Positions 44,311 to 53,078 of a DNA stretch of 64,000 nucleotides are shown here, piece after piece. Source of the stretch: an uncultured Coriobacteriaceae bacterium. Lineage in GTDB: Bacteria; Actinomycetota; Coriobacteriia; Coriobacteriales; Atopobiaceae. The position numbers and the translations under genes were made by a program. Position 1 is the first letter of the stretch. Every line of letters begins with the position of its first letter. The notes beneath the pieces are model-generated. The model was given only the letters and a program-made list of their open reading frames with translations. It did no database searches and was not told the origin of the DNA. Location: positions 32,491-96,490 of the forward strand of contig CADBCS010000005.1 in assembly GCA_902793195.1 (NCBI GenBank), written 5' to 3'.

Positions 44311-45114
44311 CTAAAACAGCAGCTCCTCCAGAACCTGCAGCACGCCGTCCTCGGTACACGGCGGCGCAACGCGGTCGGCGGCGTCCTTGATGTCTTGGGG
44401 GGCATTCTCCATGGCATATGCCGTCCCCACGAGTTCGAGCATTGCCAGATCGTTGTGCGAGTCGCCAAACGCAACGGCCTCGCTCGGATCTATCCCCCAA
44501 CGCTCCATGAGCATTTTGAGACCAGATGCCTTGCTCACGCCAGGGCACACCACGTCGAAGTACCCGTCGCCCGAGCCGACGACATCCATGCTGCCGTCCA
44601 CGATCGAGCGGAAGAGCTCGATGCACTCGCCGACCTCGCGGGCATCGACAACCGACGAGAACATAAAGATCTGGTCATCCACGTCCTCGAAGGAGTCGAC
44701 CCAGTACTGCCTGTGGCAATACTGTGCCATGTCGTCGAAGAAGGCCTGATCGCACCCGCGCTCGATGTAGGCTCCGCCCACGCCGAGCATGGAGAACGGA
44801 ATGTGCGGACGCTCGTGGATGGCCTCGATCATCTTGGCCTGGGCGTGTCTGGACGCCTGTGCGGCATAGACCTCCCGACCACCGTCGAGTACGTAGGCCC
44901 CGTTCGCCGATACGATGCCTAGCTCCTCCCGTTGTTTGGGAAAGAGATCCTGCACCTGATACGACTGGTTTCCCGTTGCCACCACAAACCGGATGCCCAA
45001 GTCGCACATGCGATCGTAGAGCCTCTCGAAGCGCTCCGTGTCGTAATGCACGTGGTCGCGCAGGAACGTTCCGTCCTCGTCGACCGCGACCAGCCTAATG
45101 CCTCGTTCGCGCAT
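44311..45114 (-). CDS. Cof-type HAD hydrolase
   Basis: 267-aa HAD-IIB phosphatase. Motif I is DEDGTF (about 10-15), motif II is VATGNQ, the conserved Lys is in SKASGLKML, and motif IV is AFGDSHNDLAML near 215-226. Family members act on sugar phosphates, PLP or FMN; the substrate is not readable from sequence. The ATG at 45114 follows AGGAG, 7 nt after the metallophosphatase gene, so the two are probably one operon. Confidence 0.88.
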   Translation of the reverse strand: MRERGIRLVAVDEDGTFLRDHVHYDTERFERLYDRMCDLGIRFVVATGNQSYQVQDLFPKQREELGIVSANGAYVLDGGREVYAAQASRHAQAKMIEAIHERPHIPFSMLGVGGAYIERGCDQAFFDDMAQYCHRQYWVDSFEDVDDQIFMFSSVVDAREVGECIELFRSIVDGSMDVVGSGDGYFDVVCPGVSKASGLKMLMERWGIDPSEAVAFGDSHNDLAMLELVGTAYAMENAPQDIKDAADRVAPPCTEDGVLQVLEELLF

Positions 45115-45121
45115 GGCTCTC

Positions 45122-45922
45122 CTACTCGTCCTCGAGCACGGGCTCGTAGAACTCCATCCCGTCATCGAGGCGAATCATGGCCACAGATCCCCAGTGGGCC
45201 CCTCCGGCGGCTCCGCAGTCTATGGCCCACCTGTCTGCCACTCCGCCCGTCTGTTCGGTAGCGCCCAGGTGCATGACGCGGCAGTAGCCGTCGTCATCTC
45301 TCGCCGAACGGTCGTACACGTCGGCGAGGTCCTCCACATACGGCACCGGCGTGTGACCGGCAATGACCACCGGCCCCTCGCCCCGCTCGTTTATAAACCC
45401 CGTGGGCTGTCCCCAAAACTCGTCACGGATCCAAAGGACGTCCTCGCGGTCCTGGTAGCGGATCAGGGCATCCATCGTCGCGTCGGTCCAACGGCTGTGC
45501 GAGGAGAAGCCCAGATGCCTGATGCCGGCATGCACCAACAGGTACTTGCGATCGCCAACCTCCACATGGCTGCCGAGCGACAGCTCCTCCGCCCACGACA
45601 CGAGGTCGATGCGGTCTTCCGTCGACAGGGACTCGAGGCCTGCGCGCGTGGTGCCACCGCCGTTTATCTCCCATTGGAAGACGGTCATCGCGTCGTCGGG
45701 ATGGTGGAACGCGTCGATCATCATGTCCTCGTGGTTGCCCATGAGCACGTGATCCTTGCAGAGTTCGCGACACACCCGCATGACCGAGACGGGATCCGGA
45801 CCGCGGTCGACCATGTCGCCCAAGGTCCACACCACATCCTCGTCAGCGGGAGAGACGCGCTCGAGCAGCCGCTCGAGCGTCTTGAAATGTCCATGAACGT
45901 CGGAAAAGACGTATGTCGCCAT
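45122..45922 (-). CDS. Calcineurin-like metallophosphoesterase
   Basis: 266 aa with all motifs of PPP-type phosphatases: DVHGH, GDMVDRGPDP, GNHEDM, GHTPVPY and a final DCGA. It is close to bacterial Ser/Thr protein phosphatases PrpE/PphA and to ApaH-type diadenosine tetraphosphatases; the two cannot be separated by eye. The ATG at 45922 follows AGGAGG. It is upstream of the Cof-type HAD gene. Confidence 0.88.
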   Translation of the reverse strand: MATYVFSDVHGHFKTLERLLERVSPADEDVVWTLGDMVDRGPDPVSVMRVCRELCKDHVLMGNHEDMMIDAFHHPDDAMTVFQWEINGGGTTRAGLESLSTEDRIDLVSWAEELSLGSHVEVGDRKYLLVHAGIRHLGFSSHSRWTDATMDALIRYQDREDVLWIRDEFWGQPTGFINERGEGPVVIAGHTPVPYVEDLADVYDRSARDDDGYCRVMHLGATEQTGGVADRWAIDCGAAGGAHWGSVAMIRLDDGMEFYEPVLEDE

Positions 45923-46024
45923 GCCATGACCTCCTGCGAGGTACTTTACCCAAAGTCTCGGTTCTTCACAAGTGGAACGCCAATTCCCAAAAAACCACGT
46001 ACGTCCCACCCGTCACCAAAACCA

Positions 46025-46078
46025 TCCGTCGGGGACGGTCCCTTCTGGACTAGCCCGGAAGGGACCGTCCCCGACGGA
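46025..46078. repeat. REP-like long inverted repeat
   Basis: Two 24-bp arms (46025-46048 and 46055-46078) are inverted copies with one mismatch and a 6-nt loop. The core is GGGACNGTCCC. Closely related units are at 50976-50999 and 51008-51031. It lies between vsr and the metallophosphatase gene and could fold in RNA of either strand, so it may also stop transcription after vsr. No REP-transposase (RAYT) gene is in the window. Confidence 0.8.
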
Positions 46079-46095
46079 CCAGTCTGCTTGCGGTG

Positions 46096-46584
46096 CTATC
46101 GGCGGAATCGGTGCCAGGCGACGCGGTGCCGCCATGCGGGCATGTATCCCACCTCGACGACGCGGCCGTGGGGCATGAGCCCCGTGTCGCTCAGCTCTAT
46201 CTCGCGCACCAGACGCGCGATCGTCGACTCCAGGCGAGACTTCTTGAGCGCACATTCCCACACCACGAGGACCGTCCAGCCCGCCGAGACGAGCTCGCGG
46301 TGGTTTTGCGCGTCGCGCTCGCGGTTCCTGGCGAACTTCGCCTCCCAAAACTCCACGTTGCTCTTGGGCGTGGGCAGGTTGCAGTGCGGGCACCTGTGCC
46401 AAAAGCAGCCATTGACGAATATGGCCACCTTCCTGCCCGGATAGCAGATGTCCGGCCGACCCGAGCACTTCTTCCAATGCAGGCGATAGCCGGGAAGGCC
46501 AGCGGCGCGCAGCATGCGGCGCACCACGAGCTCCGGCTTGGTGTTCTTGCTCTTGTTGGCCTGCATAACGTGGCGCGTGGCCAC
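46096..46584 (-). CDS. vsr: Very short patch repair endonuclease (Vsr family)
   Basis: Nicks DNA 5' to T:G mismatches formed by deamination of 5-methylcytosine; 162 aa. Features are the N-terminal MQANKSKNTKPELVVRRML, catalytic Asp in SGRPDICYP, and the zinc/active-site cluster VNGCFWHRCPHC, then FWEAKFARNRERD and VVWECAL. The GTG start at 46584 has GAGG 5 nt upstream and lies 7 nt after the dxs stop; ATG 46566 is an alternative. No cytosine methyltransferase gene is nearby, which is unusual for vsr. Confidence 0.88.
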   Translation of the reverse strand: MATRHVMQANKSKNTKPELVVRRMLRAAGLPGYRLHWKKCSGRPDICYPGRKVAIFVNGCFWHRCPHCNLPTPKSNVEFWEAKFARNRERDAQNHRELVSAGWTVLVVWECALKKSRLESTIARLVREIELSDTGLMPHGRVVEVGYMPAWRHRVAWHRFRR

Positions 46585-46591
46585 GCTTACC

Positions 46592-48343
46592 TCACTGCGC
46601 CCCAATTCCAAGCGCCTTGATGTCGGCCACGATGTCCTCGGCGGTAAAGTGGTAGATCTTGAAGAACTCCTCCGTGGGCACGCGGTCCAGGAACTCCTTC
46701 TTGCCGCCATAGCACATCACGCGCATGCCCGTCTTGCCAAAGTAGCGCGCCACCTTCTCGCCAAAGCCTCCGCAAAGAATGCCGGCCTCAAGGGTAACCA
46801 CCACATCGTGCGCGTCGAGCAGGCTGTCGAGCAGGGGCTCGTCGAAGCTCGAGTAGTTGAGCGCCTCCACAATCGTGGGCAAGACTCCCGTTTGCTCACC
46901 GAGCATCGTGGCGGCGCGTCTGGCAAGCTCGATGGTCCCGCCCAACGCGAGGAACGCTATGCCGCTGCCCGGTTGGGCCACATGCCACCGACCGGGAGCC
47001 GCACCGTTAAAGACGCCCTCCCCGCCACATACCATGCGCTCGGGAACGCGGATGACGACTGGACGCTCCTGCTGGTCGATGGACCAATCGAGCATGTCGA
47101 GGTACTCCTCGCGCGTCGCCGGCGCCAGGCAGGTGAGTCCGGGGATGTTTCCGGTCATCACGATGTCGAGCGTACCGGCGTGCGTGGCGTCTATGTCGTA
47201 GAAGCCCGAGCCAAACACCAGCACCGTAACGGGGCTGTGGTTGAGACCCAGCTCCTGCACGAACTGATCGAAGGCGCGTTGGGCGAACGTGGCCATTACC
47301 ATAAAGACCGGCTTGGCACCGCCCTTGGCAAGGCCTGCGCAAAACGCCGCGGCATGCTGTTCGGTTATGCCCGTGTCGAAGAACTGGGAGCCGCAGGCAC
47401 GACGGAACTCGGGAACGAGACCAACGCCTGTCGGCGCGCCTGCGTTGACCACTATGACGCTGGGGTCGCGCTGTATCTTGTCCAGCAACACGGTTCGGGT
47501 GAGCTCCTGGTAGGTCTTGCCCTTCCTGGGTGGGACAGATGCAGCGGGCTGAACGAAGTGGGACGCCTCCGGATCGCCCTCCGCCCATGCGAGACCCTTT
47601 CCCTTGCGCGTGTGTATGTGGACAACCACCGGATGGTCGATGTCCTTGACCTCGCGAAACGTCGCAATGAGGGCGCGAAGGTCGTTTCCGTCCTCAACGT
47701 AGCGATAGTCGAGGCCGAGCGCCCGGAAGAAGTTGTTTGGATGCGATCCGTTCGTCCGTCGCAGGGCCCCAAGGTTCTCGTAGATGCCGCCGGAGTTCGG
47801 CGCGATCGACATCTCGTTGTCGTTGAGCACCACTATGAGGTTGGTCCCCACCGTCGCCGCGTTGTCGAGTCCCTCGAACGCCTCGCCGCCACTCAGCGAT
47901 CCGTCACCGAGCACCGCAATGACGTTGTGACGCTCGCCCACAAGGTCGCGAGCCTTGGCCAGACCGCATGCGAGGCTTACCCCCTGCGAGGTGTGGCCGG
48001 CGCGAAAGAGGTCGTACGTCGGGCTTTCGTCGGGATTGGTGAAGCCGGAGTACTTTGAGTAGCACTGCGGATCCAAATAGCCTTCGGCGCGGCCGGTGAG
48101 CATCTTGTGCGTGTAACACTGGTGAGAGACGTCAAACACCAACTGGTCTTTTGGCGTATCGAACACGTAATGCAACGCGATGGTCGCCTCGACGAATCCG
48201 AGGTTGGACCCTATATGACCGCCAATGGTCCCGATGGACTGCACCAGCGCCGACCGAATCTCTGCGGCCAGCTCTTCCAGCTCGCACACATCGAGTCGGC
48301 GCACGTCCAACGGGCTCTCGATGCGTTCGAGATGGGCGTGCAT
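46592..48343 (-). CDS. dxs: 1-Deoxy-D-xylulose-5-phosphate synthase
   Basis: Thiamine-diphosphate enzyme joining pyruvate and glyceraldehyde-3-phosphate, the first step of the MEP isoprenoid pathway; 583 aa, shorter than the usual 620-640. Seen are GHIGSNLG (about 41-48), the ThDP/Mg motif GDGSLSGGEAFEGLDNA, and the transketolase pyrimidine region with DTGITEQHAAAFCAGLA. The C-terminal domain is complete. GGAGGAG precedes the ATG. A short Dxs of this kind is known in Firmicutes and Coriobacteria; a transketolase-like paralogue is a minor alternative. Confidence 0.88.
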   Translation of the reverse strand: MHAHLERIESPLDVRRLDVCELEELAAEIRSALVQSIGTIGGHIGSNLGFVEATIALHYVFDTPKDQLVFDVSHQCYTHKMLTGRAEGYLDPQCYSKYSGFTNPDESPTYDLFRAGHTSQGVSLACGLAKARDLVGERHNVIAVLGDGSLSGGEAFEGLDNAATVGTNLIVVLNDNEMSIAPNSGGIYENLGALRRTNGSHPNNFFRALGLDYRYVEDGNDLRALIATFREVKDIDHPVVVHIHTRKGKGLAWAEGDPEASHFVQPAASVPPRKGKTYQELTRTVLLDKIQRDPSVIVVNAGAPTGVGLVPEFRRACGSQFFDTGITEQHAAAFCAGLAKGGAKPVFMVMATFAQRAFDQFVQELGLNHSPVTVLVFGSGFYDIDATHAGTLDIVMTGNIPGLTCLAPATREEYLDMLDWSIDQQERPVVIRVPERMVCGGEGVFNGAAPGRWHVAQPGSGIAFLALGGTIELARRAATMLGEQTGVLPTIVEALNYSSFDEPLLDSLLDAHDVVVTLEAGILCGGFGEKVARYFGKTGMRVMCYGGKKEFLDRVPTEEFFKIYHFTAEDIVADIKALGIGAQ

Positions 48344-48486
48344 ATGTCTCCTCCCCTAGTCTTTGGGGACAGTATGAGTCATATTTGCATGCGTAAGCAC
48401 GACAGGGACGGAAAACGAGACAATCCCTACAATGCACCTTAAAACCGCGCGCTCCCACACGCAACAACGAGGCCAGAAACGCTCCC

Positions 48487-49437
48487 CTACTCGACGAGCT
48501 CCCCGCTGAAGTTCTGCTGGGCCATGAAAGCCCGCAGCTCCTCCTCGCTGAAGTCCTCTGCCAACACTACGTTCAAAGCCTTGGGAACCTCGAGCAGCGT
48601 CGCATTGTAGATGTCCCAGAACGAATCGGTGCGCACGAGCCGGGTAAAGGGATTGCGCCAGGGCCTGTGGTCCCGGTTGTCGAAGTCGCTCGTGGACTCC
48701 TCTCGGACCCGATGCGACATGGCACGCACGAGCGAATACCTATTATGGAACAACGGTCCCTCCACATGACCCAGAAGCGAGGCCTTGCGCTGCCCGGGAG
48801 ACCAGAAGATGCGCTGAACGATTCGGAAGCACAGCACCGCCAGGGGGAACACCCGCGCAAGCGAGGGCTCTTCCTCGCCGAGCGACTGCACCATGGTGGG
48901 ATAGTACACGTCACCGACGGTGTCCAACGTCGTGTCGTCGGCGCGCAGCACCTGCTCGTATGGCTTGTACGTGCGCACGGTCTGGTTCCTCTTTGCATAG
49001 AGCACCATCTCGTCGAGGTCGCGCTCGATCTCTGCGTGCACGATTCCCGCATCGGAGAAGTCGAGGTCCTCGACGCCGGCCTGGCAGATTCCACGCTCCC
49101 AAAAGTACACGAGGGGGTGCATCGCCCGGTCCAGGAGATAGTGGCAGGCAAAGCCAGCCAGATACGCCCTGCCCACCGGACGCCTGTCGTCCGGCAGCTC
49201 GTCGACCGCCTGGCGAAGCGAGCAGAACAGCTCGGCAGGTGGGGCGGCGTGCATCTGTGACCCCAGCTGCGCGAACTCATCGAACGCGGGAATAAGACGA
49301 ATGTAGAACAGGGGATCGGGCCCTTGGTTGCCAAGCAAGAACGCATCGCGCTCGCTGGGGGTGTACAGACCAACAACCTCGGTCGCGCACCCAAAGGCGT
49401 CCTGTCCAAAGAAATCGTGGGTCATGATGGCAGGCAT
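48487..49437 (-). CDS. Zinc-dependent phospholipase C-like protein
   Basis: 316 aa, PF00882-like all-helical fold. The pattern MPAIMTHDFFGQDAF with His near the N-terminus, GNQGPDPLFY, and CHYLLDRAMHPLVYF provides the His/Asp set expected for the zinc site. It has no signal peptide, so it may be cytoplasmic and not a secreted lipase. AGGAGG precedes the ATG at 49437. Substrate unknown. Confidence 0.75.
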   Translation of the reverse strand: MPAIMTHDFFGQDAFGCATEVVGLYTPSERDAFLLGNQGPDPLFYIRLIPAFDEFAQLGSQMHAAPPAELFCSLRQAVDELPDDRRPVGRAYLAGFACHYLLDRAMHPLVYFWERGICQAGVEDLDFSDAGIVHAEIERDLDEMVLYAKRNQTVRTYKPYEQVLRADDTTLDTVGDVYYPTMVQSLGEEEPSLARVFPLAVLCFRIVQRIFWSPGQRKASLLGHVEGPLFHNRYSLVRAMSHRVREESTSDFDNRDHRPWRNPFTRLVRTDSFWDIYNATLLEVPKALNVVLAEDFSEEELRAFMAQQNFSGELVE

Positions 49438-49681
49438 GGCAACCTCCTTGTGCATTCCGCTTGCAATGTGCCCGCAAAGGGCACGACTCCTTGTCCCCTA
49501 CCCACAAGGGATTGTATCAAAAGGGTCATGGCAACCATCGGGCGTCGCTGGCGGGCTTTTGGTGCTGTATCAATTGCAGGGCGCCAAACCTTCATTACAA
49601 TGAGTCTTGGTTATTGAGAGGCGCAAAACGACGCGGGACGTTTTTGCTCGCGGTTTCAAGGCGTCACAGAAAGGAAGCCCG

Positions 49682-50944
49682 ATGCAAAGGACCAAGTTCA
49701 CCAAGGCCGAGAAGAGCTGGATTCTGTATGACGTGGGCAACTCCGCACTCGTGCTGCTCGCCACCAGCGTCATACCCATCTACTTTACCGGGCTCGCATC
49801 CGCAGATCCCACCCTCAAGGACGTTGCCGTGGGGGCCTGGGGCACGGGAGAGACCATAGCCTCGCTCGTGATCGCCCTGCTCATGCCCATACTTGGCTCC
49901 ATCGCCGACATGGAGGGCATGCGAAAGAAGTTCATCGTCGGCTGCGTGGGAACCGGCGCCGTGGCCACGGTGGCCATGGGATTCCCCACCCATTGGCTCC
50001 CCTTCCTCGTTATCTACGTGCTGTCGAGCATTATGCTCAACTCATCCTTCGTGTTCTATGACGCCCTGTTGGTAGATGCAACCACCACGGAGCGCATGGA
50101 CGAGGTATCCAGCCAAGGATTCGCGTGGGGCTACGTTGGCTCATGCATCCCGTTCATCGCGTGCCTGCTCATCGTGCTCAATGCCTCCACCATTGGCATT
50201 GGCATGCAGACGGCGATGCTCATAGCGTTTTGCATCACCTCGGCGTGGTGGGTCGTCTTTACCATACCCATGCTCAAGAACGTCGAGCAGAAGAGCTTCA
50301 AGCCCAAGCGACCGCATGCCATGCGCAACGCCATCCTGGGCATTGGGTCCACGCTCCGCTCCATCTGGCGCTACGAGGCGATGCGCTACTTCATCATCGC
50401 CTACTTCTTCTACATTGACGGGGTGCACACGATCATAAAGATGTCCACGAGCTACGGCACGAGCCTGGGCATTGAGGGCACCCAGCTCGTACTCGCCCTG
50501 CTGGTCACGCAGTTCGTGGCATGGCCCGCCTCCATAATCTACGGCAGGCTCGGTCGCACGGTGGGCACCAAGAAGATGATCCTTGTTGGCATCGTGGGCT
50601 ACGTTGGCATCACGCTTCTCGCCTCGTTCATGCGGGAGATTGCCATCTTCTTCGGGCTGGAGCCCGCCGTCATGTTCTGGATCCTCGCTATCTGTGTGGG
50701 CCTGTTCCAAGGAGGCATCCAGGCACTCAGCCGATCGCTGTTTGGCAAGCTCTGCCCACGGGAGCACGTCAACGAGTACTTTGGCTTCTTCGACATCTTT
50801 GGCAAGTACGCGGCCATCCTGGGAACCGGCCTGGTCTCGGCGTTCACCTTCCTCACGAAAGACCCAAAACTTGGCGTGCTCTCCATCTCAGTGCTCTTTG
50901 TTGCGGGGTTCTTTGCCATGCTCAAGGTGCCCGACGACGTGTAA
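49682..50944 (+). CDS. UMF1/Atg22-like MFS transporter
   Basis: 420 aa with about 12 membrane helices. The N-terminal SWILYDVGNSALVLLATSVIPIYF, the GSIADMEGMRKKFI loop (MFS A-motif-like) and QGGIQALSRSLFGKLCP are typical of the UMF1 family, whose yeast relative Atg22 exports amino acids from the vacuole. The ATG at 49682 follows AAGGAAG. It is the first plus-strand gene and precedes the aro operon by a repeat-bearing gap. An amino-acid link would fit the neighbourhood but is unproven. Confidence 0.82.
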   Translation: MQRTKFTKAEKSWILYDVGNSALVLLATSVIPIYFTGLASADPTLKDVAVGAWGTGETIASLVIALLMPILGSIADMEGMRKKFIVGCVGTGAVATVAMGFPTHWLPFLVIYVLSSIMLNSSFVFYDALLVDATTTERMDEVSSQGFAWGYVGSCIPFIACLLIVLNASTIGIGMQTAMLIAFCITSAWWVVFTIPMLKNVEQKSFKPKRPHAMRNAILGIGSTLRSIWRYEAMRYFIIAYFFYIDGVHTIIKMSTSYGTSLGIEGTQLVLALLVTQFVAWPASIIYGRLGRTVGTKKMILVGIVGYVGITLLASFMREIAIFFGLEPAVMFWILAICVGLFQGGIQALSRSLFGKLCPREHVNEYFGFFDIFGKYAAILGTGLVSAFTFLTKDPKLGVLSISVLFVAGFFAMLKVPDDV

Positions 50945-50975
50945 GCCCATCCCAACCGGATCGACTGACCCAAAA

Positions 50976-51031
50976 GGGACCGTCCCTTCCGGTGCAGTCG
51001 TCCGTCGGGGACCGTCCCTTCTGGTGCAGTC
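50976..51031. repeat. Tandem REP-like repeat, two units
   Basis: Two 24-bp direct copies of GGGACCGTCCCTTCYGGTGCAGTC lie at 50976-50999 and 51008-51031 (32-bp period). Each starts with the palindrome GGGACCGTCCC. The same core forms the inverted repeat at 46025-46078. Located just after the transporter gene, it may act as its terminator or mRNA stabiliser. Confidence 0.8.
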
Positions 51032-51093
51032 CGTCGACCTCCGCATGCCATTGTGTACGCCGCATAACATTTTCCCATGGCACATCCCCAACA

Positions 51094-51120
51094 TGCTACT
51101 ATCGGTCGATGCAAATGCAT
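51094..51120 (+). promoter_or_regulatory. Candidate aro operon promoter with downstream dyad
   Basis: An extended -10 (TGCTACTAT, 51094-51102) is followed at the likely transcription start by ATGCAAATGCAT (51109-51120), a dyad with ATGCA/TGCAT arms. It is 37 nt upstream of aroF. No good -35 is seen, as expected for extended -10 promoters. Confidence 0.5.
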
Positions 51121-51138
51121 TACTAAGGGGGGCAACAC

Positions 51139-52170
51139 ATGATTGCAGTCGTCGGGCAGTCTGCCACAGATGAACAGCTCGCTCACTTTATCTCGTGGAT
51201 CGAGGACCGGGGCTTTAGCACCCACGTGTCCAAGGGCGACAACGAGACGATCGTGGGCATTATTGGCGACACCACCAAGATCGACCCGTTCCTTTTGGAG
51301 TCCATGAGCATCATCGAGCGTGTGCAACGCGTGTCGGAGCCCTTTAAGAAGGCGAACCGCAAGTTCCACCCCGAGGATACCGTCGTGGACTGCGGGTATG
51401 GCGTCCTTCTGGGCGGCGGTAACTTCCAGGTGATTGCCGGGCCTTGTTCGATTGAGGGAGACAACCTCATGGACATCGCCACGCAGGTGAAGGACGCCGG
51501 TGCGACCATGCTGCGGGGCGGCGCATTCAAGCCGCGCACGTCTCCCTATGCCTTCCAGGGAATGGGCCCTGCAGGCCTGGACCTGCTGCTCGAAGCCTCC
51601 CGCGCCCTTGAGATGCCCGTCGTGTCGGAGGTAATGGACCCCAGGGACGTGCAGCTGTTCCTCGACAAGGGCGTCCATGTCATGCAGGTGGGTGCCCGAA
51701 ACGCCCAGAACTTCTCGCTGCTCAAGGAGGTGGGAAGGACCACCACGCCCGTGCTCCTCAAACGCGGCCTCTCCGGCTCGGTGGACGAGCTGCTCATGGC
51801 GGCGGAATACATCATGAGCGAGGGCAATCCCAACGTCATCCTGTGCGAGCGTGGTATCCGGACCTTCGAGACGCGCACGCGCAACACCTTCGACGTTAAC
51901 GCCATCCCCGTACTCAAGCACCTCTCGCATCTCCCGGTGGTGGGAGACCCCAGCCACGCGACGGGCTATACCCGCTATGTGCGCCCCGCGGCATATGCCG
52001 CGACGGCCGCAGGAGCCGACGGGCTGGAGATAGAGGTGCACGACCACCCATCCCAGGCGTTCAGCGACGGTGCCCAGGCGCTGACCCCCAGCCAGTTTGC
52101 CGACGCCATGCGCCGCATCCGCCTCATCCGCGAGGCCGTTACGGCCCCGCTCGACGAGTCCGGGGAGTAG
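51139..52170 (+). CDS. aroF: 3-Deoxy-7-phosphoheptulonate synthase (DAHP synthase, type I-beta)
   Basis: Condenses PEP and erythrose-4-phosphate, entering the shikimate pathway; 343 aa. The N-terminal ferredoxin-like regulatory domain (1-70), as in Thermotoga DAHP synthase, suggests feedback control by Tyr/Phe. The TIM barrel has VIAGPCSIE, LRGGAFKPRTSPY, VGARNAQNF, KRGL and GDPSHATG motifs. It begins a seven-gene run of tightly spaced aromatic genes and is probably the flux-control point. AAGGGGGG precedes the ATG. Confidence 0.95.
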   Translation: MIAVVGQSATDEQLAHFISWIEDRGFSTHVSKGDNETIVGIIGDTTKIDPFLLESMSIIERVQRVSEPFKKANRKFHPEDTVVDCGYGVLLGGGNFQVIAGPCSIEGDNLMDIATQVKDAGATMLRGGAFKPRTSPYAFQGMGPAGLDLLLEASRALEMPVVSEVMDPRDVQLFLDKGVHVMQVGARNAQNFSLLKEVGRTTTPVLLKRGLSGSVDELLMAAEYIMSEGNPNVILCERGIRTFETRTRNTFDVNAIPVLKHLSHLPVVGDPSHATGYTRYVRPAAYAATAAGADGLEIEVHDHPSQAFSDGAQALTPSQFADAMRRIRLIREAVTAPLDESGE

Positions 52171-52172
52171 TC

Positions 52173-53078
52173 ATGCGACAGCCCTCCTACCAGCCGGGCA
52201 AGCATCCCAGCATCCCCGCAAGCGCAACCTTCGTACCCGGGCGCGTTGGCGTGCTCGGCCTTGGACTCATAGGCGGGTCGTTTGCCAAGGCGCTCCATGC
52301 CAAAGACGTGGAGGTCTATGCCTGGAACCGCACGAAGGCGACCGTGGACCTCGCCAAGATCGAGTGCGTGGACGGCTATCTGGACGACGACGCCATCCCC
52401 ACCTGCGAGCTGCTCATACTCGCGGGCTACCCGCAGGTCAGCATCGAATGGCTGAGCAGATGCGCCTCGCTCATCTCACCTGGAGCCATCGTCATGGACG
52501 TGGTGGGCGTAAAGCGCAGCATCTGCGACGCCTGCTTCGCCATTGCCGAGGACCACGACTGGACGTTCGTGGGCTGCCACCCCATGGCGGGCACCCACAA
52601 CTCGGGGTTCGCATACACCCGCGCAGACATGTTCTGCGGCGCCCCCATGGTGGTGGTCCCGCCCGAGATAGACGACTTCGTGAGGCTCGACGTGCTCGAG
52701 CGACTCACGTTTCTGCTCGAGCCCTGCGGCTTTGGGACGTTTACGCTCTCGACCGCCAGCCACCACGACCAGGTGATTGCATTCACCTCGCAGCTCGCCC
52801 ACGTGGTGTCCAACGCATACGTAAAGAGCCCCTCCGCCGGCGTGCACAAGGGCTTCTCGGCCGGCAGCTACAAGGACCTCACGCGCGTGGCGCAGCTCAA
52901 CGCGCAAATGTGGACCGAGCTGTTCCTCGAGAACGGCGACTACCTGTCGGAAGAGCTCGACATTCTCATTCGCCACCTGCAGCAGTACCGCGACGCCATC
53001 GTGGACAACGACGCCCCACGACTCAAGCGCCTGCTCGAGGAGGGCGACCGACTCAAGAGGGAGATCGACAGCCAATGA
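52173..53078 (+). CDS. tyrA: Prephenate dehydrogenase
   Basis: Oxidises prephenate to 4-hydroxyphenylpyruvate for tyrosine; 301 aa. NAD-binding GLGLIGGSFAKAL is near 28-40. The catalytic region CHPMAGTHNSGF and HHDQVIAFTSQLAHVVSNA are present. No ACT or chorismate mutase domain. It is 2 nt after aroF and overlaps aroB by four bases. Confidence 0.92.
   Translation: MRQPSYQPGKHPSIPASATFVPGRVGVLGLGLIGGSFAKALHAKDVEVYAWNRTKATVDLAKIECVDGYLDDDAIPTCELLILAGYPQVSIEWLSRCASLISPGAIVMDVVGVKRSICDACFAIAEDHDWTFVGCHPMAGTHNSGFAYTRADMFCGAPMVVVPPEIDDFVRLDVLERLTFLLEPCGFGTFTLSTASHHDQVIAFTSQLAHVVSNAYVKSPSAGVHKGFSAGSYKDLTRVAQLNAQMWTELFLENGDYLSEELDILIRHLQQYRDAIVDNDAPRLKRLLEEGDRLKREIDSQ

Noticed and set aside
46096..46584. 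vsr as part of a restriction-modification island
   Set aside because: No methylase, restriction or mobility gene in the surrounding 10 kb; neighbours are housekeeping genes.
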